Part shown: in pieces, positions 1 through 7,151 of the stretch
Layout of the letters: every line of letters begins with the position of its first letter
How positions within the stretch are numbered: position 1 is the first letter of the stretch
NCBI RefSeq assembly: GCF_009937955.1
Contig: NZ_AP018439.1
Span: forward strand, 2,418,001 to 2,482,000
Direction: 5' to 3'
From: Undibacterium sp. KW1
GTDB taxonomy: Bacteria; Pseudomonadota; Gammaproteobacteria; Burkholderiales; Burkholderiaceae_D
Length of the DNA: 64,000 nucleotides
Position numbers and translations under genes: made by a program
The notes under the pieces: generated by a model
Database searches by the model: none
Seen by the model: only the letters and a program-made list of their open reading frames with translations
What the model was told of the DNA's origin: nothing

Positions 1-1
1 C

Positions 2-2224
2 CGTGCCTTATCGCATGCGCTAGAGCAGCAGCGGCTGCATCACGCCTATTTGTTTACCGGTACCCGTGGTGTCGGCAAGACGACGCTGTCACGTATCCTC
101 GCCAAATCCTTTAACTGTGAGACCGGCATTACTGCCCATCCTTGCGGTGTTTGCGAAGCCTGTACGGCAATTGATGCCGGGCGCTTTGTTGACTATATAG
201 AAATGGATGCCGCCTCTAACCGTGGTGTCGATGAAATGGCCTCGCTGCTCGAACAGGCGATTTATGCACCGTCCAATGCACGCTTTAAAGTCTATATGAT
301 AGACGAGGTGCACATGCTGACCAACCACGCTTTCAACGCCATGTTGAAAACGCTGGAAGAGCCGCCTGAGCACGTCAAATTCATTCTGGCAACGACAGAC
401 CCGCAGAAAATCCCTGTCACGGTCTTGTCACGTTGCCTGCAATTCAATCTCAAACAAATGCCGCCTGGCCACATCGTTGGCCATCTGGAAAACATTCTGG
501 GACAAGAGCAAATCGAATTTGAATTGCCTGCCTTGCGTTTGCTGGCGCAGGGTGCCCATGGTTCCATGCGTGATGCCTTGTCGCTGACTGATCAGGCAAT
601 TGCCTATGCTGCCGGTAAAGTCAGCCTTGATGCCGTGCAAGGCATGCTGGGTGCGCTGGACCAGTCTTATCTGATACGTCTTCTGGATGCTTTGCTGGCC
701 CAGGATGGCAAGGCCTTGCTGGATGTTGCCGACGAAATGGCAGCGCGCAGCCTGTCGTATAAAGCTGCCCTGCAAGACCTGGGTAGTTTGTTGCACCAGA
801 TCGCCGTGGCGCAAATGGTGCCTGCGGCAGTGGCAGAAGATATTCCCGAGCGTGAGCAGGTTTTGCGTCTGGCACAAAGCTTTGCCAAAGAAGAAGTACA
901 GCTGTTTTATCAAATTGCAGTACATGGCCGTAACGAGCTGGCACTGGCTCCTGATGAATATGCAGGCTTCAGCATGACGCTGTTGCGCATGCTGGCGTTC
1001 AAACCTGTCAGTGGTGAGCAATGGGCGCAGCCGCCCGCCGGTACACCACCGGCTGGTGGGCGTCCGGCTTTGCCAGTGAATCATGTTAACAATCAGGCTC
1101 CCTCGCAAAGCGCTGGTCGTCCCGGTTCTGCTCCTGCTCCCGGTCCTGCAGTCGTAAATGTCAGTGGCTCCGCACCGCTCGCAAGCGCAGTACAGGCAGT
1201 TGCGCCTGCCAGAGTTGCTGCAGAAGTAGCGAAACCGGTAGTACAGGAAAAAATAGATGCGCCCGCACCAGCACCAGTGCCAGCTAATGGTGCCCGGGTA
1301 AGCCCTGTCATGGCGGCCCTGGCTGCTGCGCGTGCAGGTGCCAAGGGCGGTACGCCAGCCCGCTCTGCTCAGTTTGAAGCTGCGCCAGCACCACAAGTCA
1401 AGGCTGTGATTGCGCCCGTGGCCCTGGTCGCTCCGGTTACTCCGGCTGCCACGCCAACTGTCAAAGTCGCACCGCCGTCCGCACAGCCATTAGTCAAGCC
1501 TTCCCAGCCAGTGTCTGCGCCCGCGCCTTTGATTGCCGAGCAGGATATGCAATCCATGGGTATGGATGATATGCCGCCACCCTGGGATGAAGAAATGTTC
1601 TTCGATGCAGAGCCTGCAAAACTGGCGATGCAACCACGATTGATTGCTCCTGCTTCTGCCCCTATTGTGCAGCAGGAGCAAGCCGCGCAAGTTGAAGTGG
1701 CCGTGCTAGCTGATGCTGCTGCATTTGCTGCATCTGTTGACCAGGAACCGCAAGCCGCCGCTGCAGAAGCGGTCAAGCCTAGGGAATCGATCACCCTGAT
1801 TGCTGATCGCCTGATCGCGAATGCGCCAGTCCCTGAGTTGAACTGGGATGGTCATTGGCCTACGCTGGCTGCCAGTTTGCCAGTGCGTGGTGTAGCGCAG
1901 CAAATGACACAGCAAAGTGAGCTGGTCAGTTGCAAGCAGGATGGTAATGCTCATGTGTTCCGCCTGCGCCTGCCTTTGGCGACTCTCCTGTCTTCGGGCA
2001 GTGTAGAAAAACTTAGTGCAGCCCTGACTGAGCGTTTTGAAAAAAACATACGGGTAGAAACCGAGATAGGTGCGGTTGAGCATACAGCCAACGCACAGGC
2101 TGTGGCTGAGCGTGAAGTGCGCCAGCAACAGGCAGAAAAATCCATACAGGGCGACAGTTTCGTGCAGACTTTGATGCGTGAATTTGGTGCCACTATCGTC
2201 ACGGGTAGCATAAGGCCGGTCTGA
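2..2224 (+). CDS. dnaX: DNA polymerase III subunit tau/gamma, 5' end cut off by the window
   Basis: Clamp-loader ATPase that loads the sliding clamp and, through tau, ties the polymerase to the helicase. The reading frame is open to the left edge, so the start lies outside; the first visible residues (RALSHALEQQRLHHAYLFTG) match the family just before the Walker A motif GTRGVGKTT. Next come the four zinc-binding cysteines (C at CETG, then CGVCEAC), the DEVHML Walker B region and the SRC motif. A long Ala/Pro-rich linker (about nt 1030-1780) leads to the tau C-terminal domain (about nt 1790-2224). ybaB and recR follow, the usual dnaX-ybaB-recR order. An A6 run at 1248-1253 in the linker is discussed as a possible slippage site. 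Identity is very secure. Confidence 0.97.
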   Translation, partial: RALSHALEQQRLHHAYLFTGTRGVGKTTLSRILAKSFNCETGITAHPCGVCEACTAIDAGRFVDYIEMDAASNRGVDEMASLLEQAIYAPSNARFKVYMIDEVHMLTNHAFNAMLKTLEEPPEHVKFILATTDPQKIPVTVLSRCLQFNLKQMPPGHIVGHLENILGQEQIEFELPALRLLAQGAHGSMRDALSLTDQAIAYAAGKVSLDAVQGMLGALDQSYLIRLLDALLAQDGKALLDVADEMAARSLSYKAALQDLGSLLHQIAVAQMVPAAVAEDIPEREQVLRLAQSFAKEEVQLFYQIAVHGRNELALAPDEYAGFSMTLLRMLAFKPVSGEQWAQPPAGTPPAGGRPALPVNHVNNQAPSQSAGRPGSAPAPGPAVVNVSGSAPLASAVQAVAPARVAAEVAKPVVQEKIDAPAPAPVPANGARVSPVMAALAAARAGAKGGTPARSAQFEAAPAPQVKAVIAPVALVAPVTPAATPTVKVAPPSAQPLVKPSQPVSAPAPLIAEQDMQSMGMDDMPPPWDEEMFFDAEPAKLAMQPRLIAPASAPIVQQEQAAQVEVAVLADAAAFAASVDQEPQAAAAEAVKPRESITLIADRLIANAPVPELNWDGHWPTLAASLPVRGVAQQMTQQSELVSCKQDGNAHVFRLRLPLATLLSSGSVEKLSAALTERFEKNIRVETEIGAVEHTANAQAVAEREVRQQQAEKSIQGDSFVQTLMREFGATIVTGSIRPV

Positions 2225-2304
2225 TGTCGGTGATATGCAAAAATAATGCAAGTCCGCGTGACCAAATTTAATCAATATTCCATTTTTATTTTCGGAGAAA
2301 TTTT

Positions 2305-2631
2305 ATGATGAAGAATCAATTAGCTGGCCTGATGAAACAAGCCCAGGCAATGCAGGACAATATGAAAAAAGCCCAGGATCAATTGGGCCTGGTAGAAGTA
2401 GAAGGCCAGGCTGGTGCTGGCTTGGTCAAGGTCGTCATGACCTGCAAGAATGATGTCAAGCGCGTTACCATCGATCCATCTCTGCTGGGTGATGACAAGG
2501 ACATGCTGGAAGACCTGGTTGCTGCTGCATTCAATGATGCAGTACGCAAGGCAGAAGCCACTTCACAAGAAAAAATGTCCGCACTGACAGCTGGCATGCC
2601 TTTGCCACCCGGCTTCAAGATGCCATTCTGA
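2305..2631 (+). CDS. ybaB: YbaB/EbfC family nucleoid-associated protein
   Basis: Small DNA-binding protein of 108 residues, the normal family length. These proteins form dimers that bind DNA and are grouped with recombination genes. The N-terminus ([20 protein letters not shown]) and the central segment with [20 protein letters not shown] are characteristic. The start is the first of two consecutive ATG codons, placed 9 bases after a GGAG ribosome binding site in an AT-rich 80-base gap behind dnaX. recR begins 2 bases after the stop, so the two are almost certainly co-transcribed and translationally coupled. Exact cellular role is not settled for the family. Confidence 0.95.
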   Translation: MMKNQLAGLMKQAQAMQDNMKKAQDQLGLVEVEGQAGAGLVKVVMTCKNDVKRVTIDPSLLGDDKDMLEDLVAAAFNDAVRKAEATSQEKMSALTAGMPLPPGFKMPF

Positions 2632-2633
2632 GT

Positions 2634-3230
2634 GTGAAAAAACTCGGTAGTCTGGAAGCCTTGTCTGAGGCATTGCGCCGCTTACCCGGTGTTGGGCCAA
2701 AGTCTGCGCAGCGCATGGCTTATCACTTGCTGCAACATGACAGGGAAGGCGCCGCCATCCTTGGTATGGCGCTGACTCACGCGGTTGAGCGGATACAGCA
2801 TTGTGCATCCTGCAATACCTTCAGCGAGAGCGAAGTCTGTGAAACCTGTCTGGATGCGGTGCGCGATACCAGCCTGCTGTGTGTGGTAGAAACACCCTCA
2901 GACCAGATGATGATAGAGCAGACCATGACCTACAAGGGTCTGTACTTTGTGCTCATGGGGCGGCTTTCTCCGCTTGATGGCATAGGCCCAAAAGACATAC
3001 ACCTGGAAAAGCTGGTCTCCAGGGCTACCGACGGTAAAGTGCAGGAGGTGGTGCTGGCCACCAATTTCACCAATGAAGGTGAGGCAACCGCGCATTACAT
3101 CAGCGAAACGCTGAAGGCACGTGGCTTGCGGGTCAGCCGCCTGGCACGTGGTGTGCCGGTTGGTGGTGAGCTTGAATATGTGGATGCAGGCACGATTGCC
3201 CGCGCCATGCTGGATAGACGGACTACTTAA
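2634..3230 (+). CDS. recR: Recombination mediator RecR
   Basis: RecR works with RecF and RecO to load RecA onto gapped single-stranded DNA. The 198-residue product has the helix-hairpin-helix [17 protein letters not shown] (about residues 15-32), the zinc finger CASC...CETC, and a Toprim domain starting at [10 protein letters not shown] with [11 protein letters not shown]. The start is GTG at 2634, two bases after the ybaB stop; no better start exists upstream because of the overlapping ybaB frame, and the protein begins at the usual place ([20 protein letters not shown]). Length matches the family (about 200 residues). Final gene of the dnaX-ybaB-recR unit. Confidence 0.96.
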   Translation: MKKLGSLEALSEALRRLPGVGPKSAQRMAYHLLQHDREGAAILGMALTHAVERIQHCASCNTFSESEVCETCLDAVRDTSLLCVVETPSDQMMIEQTMTYKGLYFVLMGRLSPLDGIGPKDIHLEKLVSRATDGKVQEVVLATNFTNEGEATAHYISETLKARGLRVSRLARGVPVGGELEYVDAGTIARAMLDRRTT

Positions 3231-3259
3231 TACAGTAACTGAGATAATAATAAGCCATC

Positions 3260-3925
3260 ATGTTTCTGATCCCCGCCGAACAAAAAAGCAAATTGCAGTT
3301 GCAATGGTCAGACCTGATACAGGGCTTGGCGGGTAGTCCCCGGCATGCCAAAGAAGTCTGGGCTTTACTGGACAAACACTACTCAGAACCTCAACGCAGT
3401 TTTCATAATCTCACGCATATCCAGTCCATGCTCAGGCATGCTGAACAGCGGCGCGCAGATATCCAGAATTTCCCTGTTGTGTCTCTGGCGATCTGGTTTC
3501 ATGACATGGTGTATGACACCCATGCCAACAATAATGAACTGAAAAGTGCAGAATTGGCAGGGGAGTTGATGATGCGCATGGAGATCAATCCTACCGTCAT
3601 CATGCATGTGCAGCAATGCATACTCGCCACGGCCAGACATGAAGTGGCTGATTTTAAAAACCGTGCGGCAGATATTCCCTTGTTTCTCGATATCGCACTG
3701 ACTATCCTGGGCGCACCCAAGGACGTGTATCAGCAATATAGCCGGGCGATCCGCAATGAATTCCGCTGGCTGGAAGCACCTGCTTACAGGGCAGGGCGCC
3801 TGAAAGTGCTGAAGCGCTTTGCAGGCCGCGAACAACTATATTTTCATCCCATCATGGCGGCGCAGTTTGATGCGCAGGCACGCGCAAATATCGAATGGGA
3901 AATCAAGAAGCTGACTTTTGTATAG
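3260..3925 (+). CDS. HD-superfamily metal-dependent hydrolase-like protein (COG4339 type)
   Basis: A 221-residue protein with the pattern of the predicted HD phosphohydrolases grouped in COG4339, sometimes mislabelled as an NMDA receptor subunit. Visible motifs are FHNLTHI (His49, His53), the HD pair in IWFHDMVYD (His81, Asp82), and a later ATARHEV segment with further possible ligands, followed by a Tyr/Arg-rich helical C-terminus. The substrate is unknown for the family; nucleotide or phosphoester hydrolysis is only inferred. It follows recR by 29 bases and precedes the CoA-transferase by 36 bases, all on the same strand, so it could be the tail of that transcript. No signal peptide or membrane segment. 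Confidence 0.8.
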   Translation: MFLIPAEQKSKLQLQWSDLIQGLAGSPRHAKEVWALLDKHYSEPQRSFHNLTHIQSMLRHAEQRRADIQNFPVVSLAIWFHDMVYDTHANNNELKSAELAGELMMRMEINPTVIMHVQQCILATARHEVADFKNRAADIPLFLDIALTILGAPKDVYQQYSRAIRNEFRWLEAPAYRAGRLKVLKRFAGREQLYFHPIMAAQFDAQARANIEWEIKKLTFV

Positions 3926-3961
3926 GTCGGTCCCGTAACTTTTCTGAGCGCATTTTCTCTT

Positions 3962-5209
3962 ATGCAGTCACAAGCTAAAGCACATGGCCCTTTGGCGGGC
4001 ATCAAGGTTCTGGAGTTGGGCACACTGATCGCTGGGCCATTTTGCTCGCGCATGCTGGCTGAATTTGGTGCCGAAGTGATCAAGGTAGAGTCACCCGATG
4101 GTGGTGACCCCCTGCGTCAATGGCGTGTGCTGAAAGATGGTACTTCACTGTGGTGGAGTGTGCAGGCACGCAATAAGAAAAGCATCACCCTGAATATGAA
4201 GCAGGAGCAGGCGCGTGAAATTGCCAAACGCCTGGCTCTGGATGCCGACATCATCATAGAAAATTATCGTCCCGGCGTACTGGAAAAATGGGAGCTGGGA
4301 TTTGAAGATTTAAAAGCGATCAATCCCGCCACCATCATGGTACGTCTATCTGGCTATGGCCAGACCGGGCCTTTGAGAGACTTGCCCGGCTTTGGTGCTA
4401 TCGGTGAATCCATGGGTGGTTTGCGTTATGTCTCTGGCCATGCTGATCGCCCACCTGTGCGCGTAGGCATATCGATAGGTGACTCTGTCGCTGCCTTGCA
4501 TGGTGTCATTGGTGCCATGATGGCCTTGCGTCATCGCGATGTTACTGGCGGACGCTGGAATGGCAAGCAGGGCGAGGCATGTGTCGCTGGGCAGGGGCAA
4601 ATGGTGGATGTGGCTTTGTATGAGTCAGTATTCAATTTGATGGAATCGCTGGTGCCAGAATTTGATCATGCTGGTGTCGTGCGTGAGCGTACTGGTGGGG
4701 CCTTGCCTGGCATCGTCCCATCGAATACTTACACCACGGCGGAAGGTGAAAATATCGTCATTGCGGGCAATGGTGACGCGATCTTCCACAGGCTCATGAA
4801 AGCCATAGACCGTGACGACCTGGCACAAGACCCTGGCCTGGTGCGCAATGATGGCCGCGTTCCGCGTACGGCAGAAATCGATGCGGCAATTCAAGCCTGG
4901 TGCTCAGGCCATGATATAGAAACTGCTTTGCAAATACTTAAAGCAGCCGATGTGCCGGTGGGTAAAATCTACTCCGTACGCGATATGATGAGTGACCCGC
5001 AATTCCTGGCGCGGCAGATGTTTGAACAACATGCATTTGAAGATGGCACGCCAGTCAAGTTGCCTGCGATTACACCGAAGATGTCAGAAACTCCTGGTCA
5101 GACACAATGGCTGGGTCCACGCCTGGGACAACATAATCAGGAGGTATTGAGCGGGCTGGGTTATAGTGATGCCGAGATCGCGCAAATGACTGAAGATAAA
5201 ATAATTTAA
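3962..5209 (+). CDS. CaiB/BaiF family (class III) CoA-transferase
   Basis: Family III CoA-transferases move CoA between acyl-CoA and a free acid through an aspartyl-CoA thioester. The 415-residue protein begins with PLAGIKVLELGTLIAGPFCS and continues with MLAEFGAEVIKVESPDGGDPLRQ, both family signatures; RLSGYGQTGP and DVALYESVFNLMESL (the region of the active-site Asp) are also present. Length is normal (about 400). The acyl substrate cannot be deduced, since no pathway genes are adjacent. The gene stands alone apart from a 25-codon ORF directly after it that may be co-transcribed. Substrate labels such as formyl-CoA or succinyl-CoA transferase would be guesses. Confidence 0.9.
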   Translation: MQSQAKAHGPLAGIKVLELGTLIAGPFCSRMLAEFGAEVIKVESPDGGDPLRQWRVLKDGTSLWWSVQARNKKSITLNMKQEQAREIAKRLALDADIIIENYRPGVLEKWELGFEDLKAINPATIMVRLSGYGQTGPLRDLPGFGAIGESMGGLRYVSGHADRPPVRVGISIGDSVAALHGVIGAMMALRHRDVTGGRWNGKQGEACVAGQGQMVDVALYESVFNLMESLVPEFDHAGVVRERTGGALPGIVPSNTYTTAEGENIVIAGNGDAIFHRLMKAIDRDDLAQDPGLVRNDGRVPRTAEIDAAIQAWCSGHDIETALQILKAADVPVGKIYSVRDMMSDPQFLARQMFEQHAFEDGTPVKLPAITPKMSETPGQTQWLGPRLGQHNQEVLSGLGYSDAEIAQMTEDKII

Positions 5210-5218
5210 AGGACAACC

Positions 5219-5296
5219 ATGAATCGTCAGATGCTTAAACAATTCCTGATCGCCCTGGCGCTGTTCCTGCTCGGTTACTTTAGCTTTAATCACTGA
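5219..5296 (+). CDS. Putative 25-residue single-pass membrane micro-protein
   Basis: An unlisted small ORF, ATG at 5219 and TGA at 5294, encoding MNRQMLKQFLIALALFLLGY then FSFNH. It is preceded by a good ribosome binding site (AAAGGA, 5 bases before the ATG) that overlaps the CoA-transferase stop region. The product has a basic N-terminus and a hydrophobic stretch of about 14 residues, the layout of a tiny inner-membrane protein. A hairpin consistent with a terminator follows at 5323. No function is known; expression is inferred from the RBS, composition and position only. Confidence 0.5.
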   Translation: MNRQMLKQFLIALALFLLGYFSFNH

Positions 5297-5322
5297 AGGC
5301 GCTTGATAAATCGTCTGGTGTG

Positions 5323-5359
5323 GCTGACCAAGACCTCAATGCCTGGTCAGCTGTATTTT
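5323..5359 (+). terminator. Likely rho-independent terminator after the CoA-transferase unit
   Basis: Perfect 8-bp stem GCTGACCA / TGGTCAGC (5323-5330 and 5344-5351) with a 13-base loop, followed by a short T-rich tract (TATTTT). It lies between the plus-strand micro-ORF and the convergent end of marC, so it probably separates the two transcripts. The T tract is short, so strength is uncertain. Confidence 0.5.
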
Positions 5360-5360
5360 G

Positions 5361-5963
5361 TCAGTTCAGGGTTTTCAGATAATCCCTGATCCCCGCCAGC
5401 AGCATTTCGACCGACATCGCCGTCAGTATCAAGCCCATCAGGCGTTCGAAGGCTGTCATCGCGCGCACACCCAGTACTTTTTGCATGCGTTCTGCGCTCA
5501 ACAATACCACCAGCCAGACTATTGCAACGGCAGTCAATGCCGCCAGATGTACCACCATGTCCTGACGGCTATCGGATGAAAACAGCAAGACTGTTGCCAG
5601 CGCAGACGGGCCAGCCAGGGCTGGTATTGCCAATGGCACGATAAAGGGTTCGTGACCATCTTCCACATCGCCAAAAATACCACCTTCCTGCGGGAACACC
5701 ATGCGCAAGGCGATAAGGAACAGGATCACGCCGCCACCTATGCGCAAGGACACTTCGGTCAATTGCAGCGCAGTGAGGAAGTGTTTGCCAAAGAACATGA
5801 ACAGCAAAAGCAGGCCAAAGGCTATCGCGCATTCGCGCACGACGACCCGCCAGCGCCGCTCGGGCGCAACATGGGACAGGGCGCTGACAAAGATGGGGAC
5901 GTTGCCAAACGGGTCGGTGACCAGTATCAGCAACATCAGGGATTGGAAAAAATCTTGAGTCAT
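5361..5963 (-). CDS. MarC family integral membrane protein
   Basis: A 200-residue hydrophobic protein of the MarC/UPF0056 family, inner-membrane proteins of unknown transport or other function (the old link to multiple antibiotic resistance in E. coli was not confirmed). Recognisable stretches are LILVTDPFGNVPIFVSAL near the N-terminus, IGGGVILFLIALRM, and PLAIPALAGPSALATVLLFS in the middle; five to six membrane segments are likely. Length is typical. It is on the minus strand, 41 bases downstream of elbB, and may share its transcript. The start ATG at 5963 gives the usual N-terminus (MTQDFFQSLMLLIL). Confidence 0.9.
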   Translation of the reverse strand: MTQDFFQSLMLLILVTDPFGNVPIFVSALSHVAPERRWRVVVRECAIAFGLLLLFMFFGKHFLTALQLTEVSLRIGGGVILFLIALRMVFPQEGGIFGDVEDGHEPFIVPLAIPALAGPSALATVLLFSSDSRQDMVVHLAALTAVAIVWLVVLLSAERMQKVLGVRAMTAFERLMGLILTAMSVEMLLAGIRDYLKTLN

Positions 5964-6004
5964 GAAGACCTTGTTTGAAAAATGAGACCTGGGGCTTTGG
6001 TGTT

Positions 6005-6655
6005 TTAGATTAATGCCAGCGTCGCTTTGACGGCCGCTTCTATGCCAGTGGCAGCTTCAGCAATGTTTTCTGCCAGCATATAGGCTGGTGTGCTGACAAC
6101 TTTTCTTTGCTTGTCGATGACAAATTCTTTGACCGGGCAATTGATGTGCTGCCCGCCCATGGCTGTGACAGCGCTTGCTGTGCCTTCATCTGTGCCTATG
6201 GTGACGGCAACACCATTGCCGTAGATGTGGGGCATCATGGCGGGAGCGATGCAGATGTAACACGCTGGTTTGCCTGCATCAGCGATGGCTTTGGCAAAAC
6301 GCAATACATCTGGCTGTATCTGGCAGTCCGCTCCTTTGCTGGCAAAGTCAGACAGGTTTTTGGCGGCACCAAAACCACCAGGGAAAAATACTGCGGCATA
6401 ATCATTGGCATTGGCCAGCGCGATGTCCTTGATTTTGCCACGGGCAATGCGGGCAGACTCTACCAATACATTGCGGCTTTCACCTTCAGCGACCAGGCCA
6501 GTAAGGTGATTGACAACATGGGCTTGCGGGATATCGGGTGCCAGGAATTCAGGTTCTGCACCGGCTCTGACGAGAGCCAGCATAGTCAGCACACTCTCGT
6601 GAATTTCAGCGCCATCGAAGACGCCACAACCGGAAAGAACGACGGCTACTTTCAT
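6005..6655 (-). CDS. elbB: Glyoxalase/DJ-1-like protein ElbB (isoprenoid biosynthesis associated)
   Basis: Member of the DJ-1/PfpI superfamily; E. coli ElbB is a glyoxalase with an enhancing effect on lycopene production. The 216-residue sequence starts with VAVVLSGCGVFDGAEIHES, a strong family signature, and includes FFPGGFGAAKNLSDFA and the nucleophile-elbow region CYICIAPAMMP holding the conserved cysteine, followed by the metal/His segment GGQHINCPV. Length is normal for the family. Transcribed leftwards with marC behind it; a 239-base divergent gap separates it from the DUF1289 gene. Soluble and cytoplasmic by sequence. Identity is secure, physiological substrate is not. Confidence 0.92.
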   Translation of the reverse strand: MKVAVVLSGCGVFDGAEIHESVLTMLALVRAGAEPEFLAPDIPQAHVVNHLTGLVAEGESRNVLVESARIARGKIKDIALANANDYAAVFFPGGFGAAKNLSDFASKGADCQIQPDVLRFAKAIADAGKPACYICIAPAMMPHIYGNGVAVTIGTDEGTASAVTAMGGQHINCPVKEFVIDKQRKVVSTPAYMLAENIAEAATGIEAAVKATLALI

Positions 6656-6894
6656 GATGTACCTTTATATTTGTGAGGGATAGACAGAAAGCAGCCAATT
6701 TTCCCGCTGAAGCCTGTAGGCTGTCAACAAAGTCCCTCTGTTTCTGGAAAAATAGAGGGCAAAATAGAGTAAGGCCACCAACGCAGTAAACAAAAAAACA
6801 TTTACTATTAGCCGGGGAAAATGCGAACGCTCGTTTTATTATAAGAGTGCCAAGCTCTCAAGCAAGATTTTCCTGAAAACAAGAGTACATATAT

Positions 6895-7095
6895 ATGTCA
6901 GTAATAAAGATGGAAGGCAAAGAGCGCCCGGACACACCCTGTGTTGCTGTTTGCTCAACAACATTTGATGATGTCTGTCGTGGCTGTGGCCGCACTGTGG
7001 CTGAGGTGGCAGAGTGGGTGTTCATGACGGCAGAACAAAAGGAAATCGTTTGGACCAGGATATTGGCAGAAGGTTATCCAAGACGGAATACATAA
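6895..7095 (+). CDS. DUF1289 domain protein (YdhL-like)
   Basis: A 66-residue protein with the DUF1289 pattern: PCVAVC (two Cys three residues apart), CRGCGRTVAEVAEW (CxxC plus the Arg-Thr pair), and a Trp/Ile C-terminal helix. The four cysteines suggest a small metal-binding domain, but no biochemical role is established for the family. The start follows an AT-rich leader with GAGTACATATAT and a weak ribosome binding site; the first codons before RPDTPC are not conserved, so the ATG could be slightly further in. It precedes the IorB-like dehydrogenase by 56 bases, possibly in one transcript. Confidence 0.85.
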   Translation: MSVIKMEGKERPDTPCVAVCSTTFDDVCRGCGRTVAEVAEWVFMTAEQKEIVWTRILAEGYPRRNT

Positions 7096-7151
7096 GCACG
7101 CCAAATATATAAGAAATAATGTGAAGGCGGCAAAAATAAGGGAGACAGCGC

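Noticed and set aside
428..1396. 322-codon minus-strand ORF inside dnaX
   Set aside because: Antisense to a clear conserved gene, with Cys/Arg/His/Gln-rich composition typical of a shadow frame and no domain.
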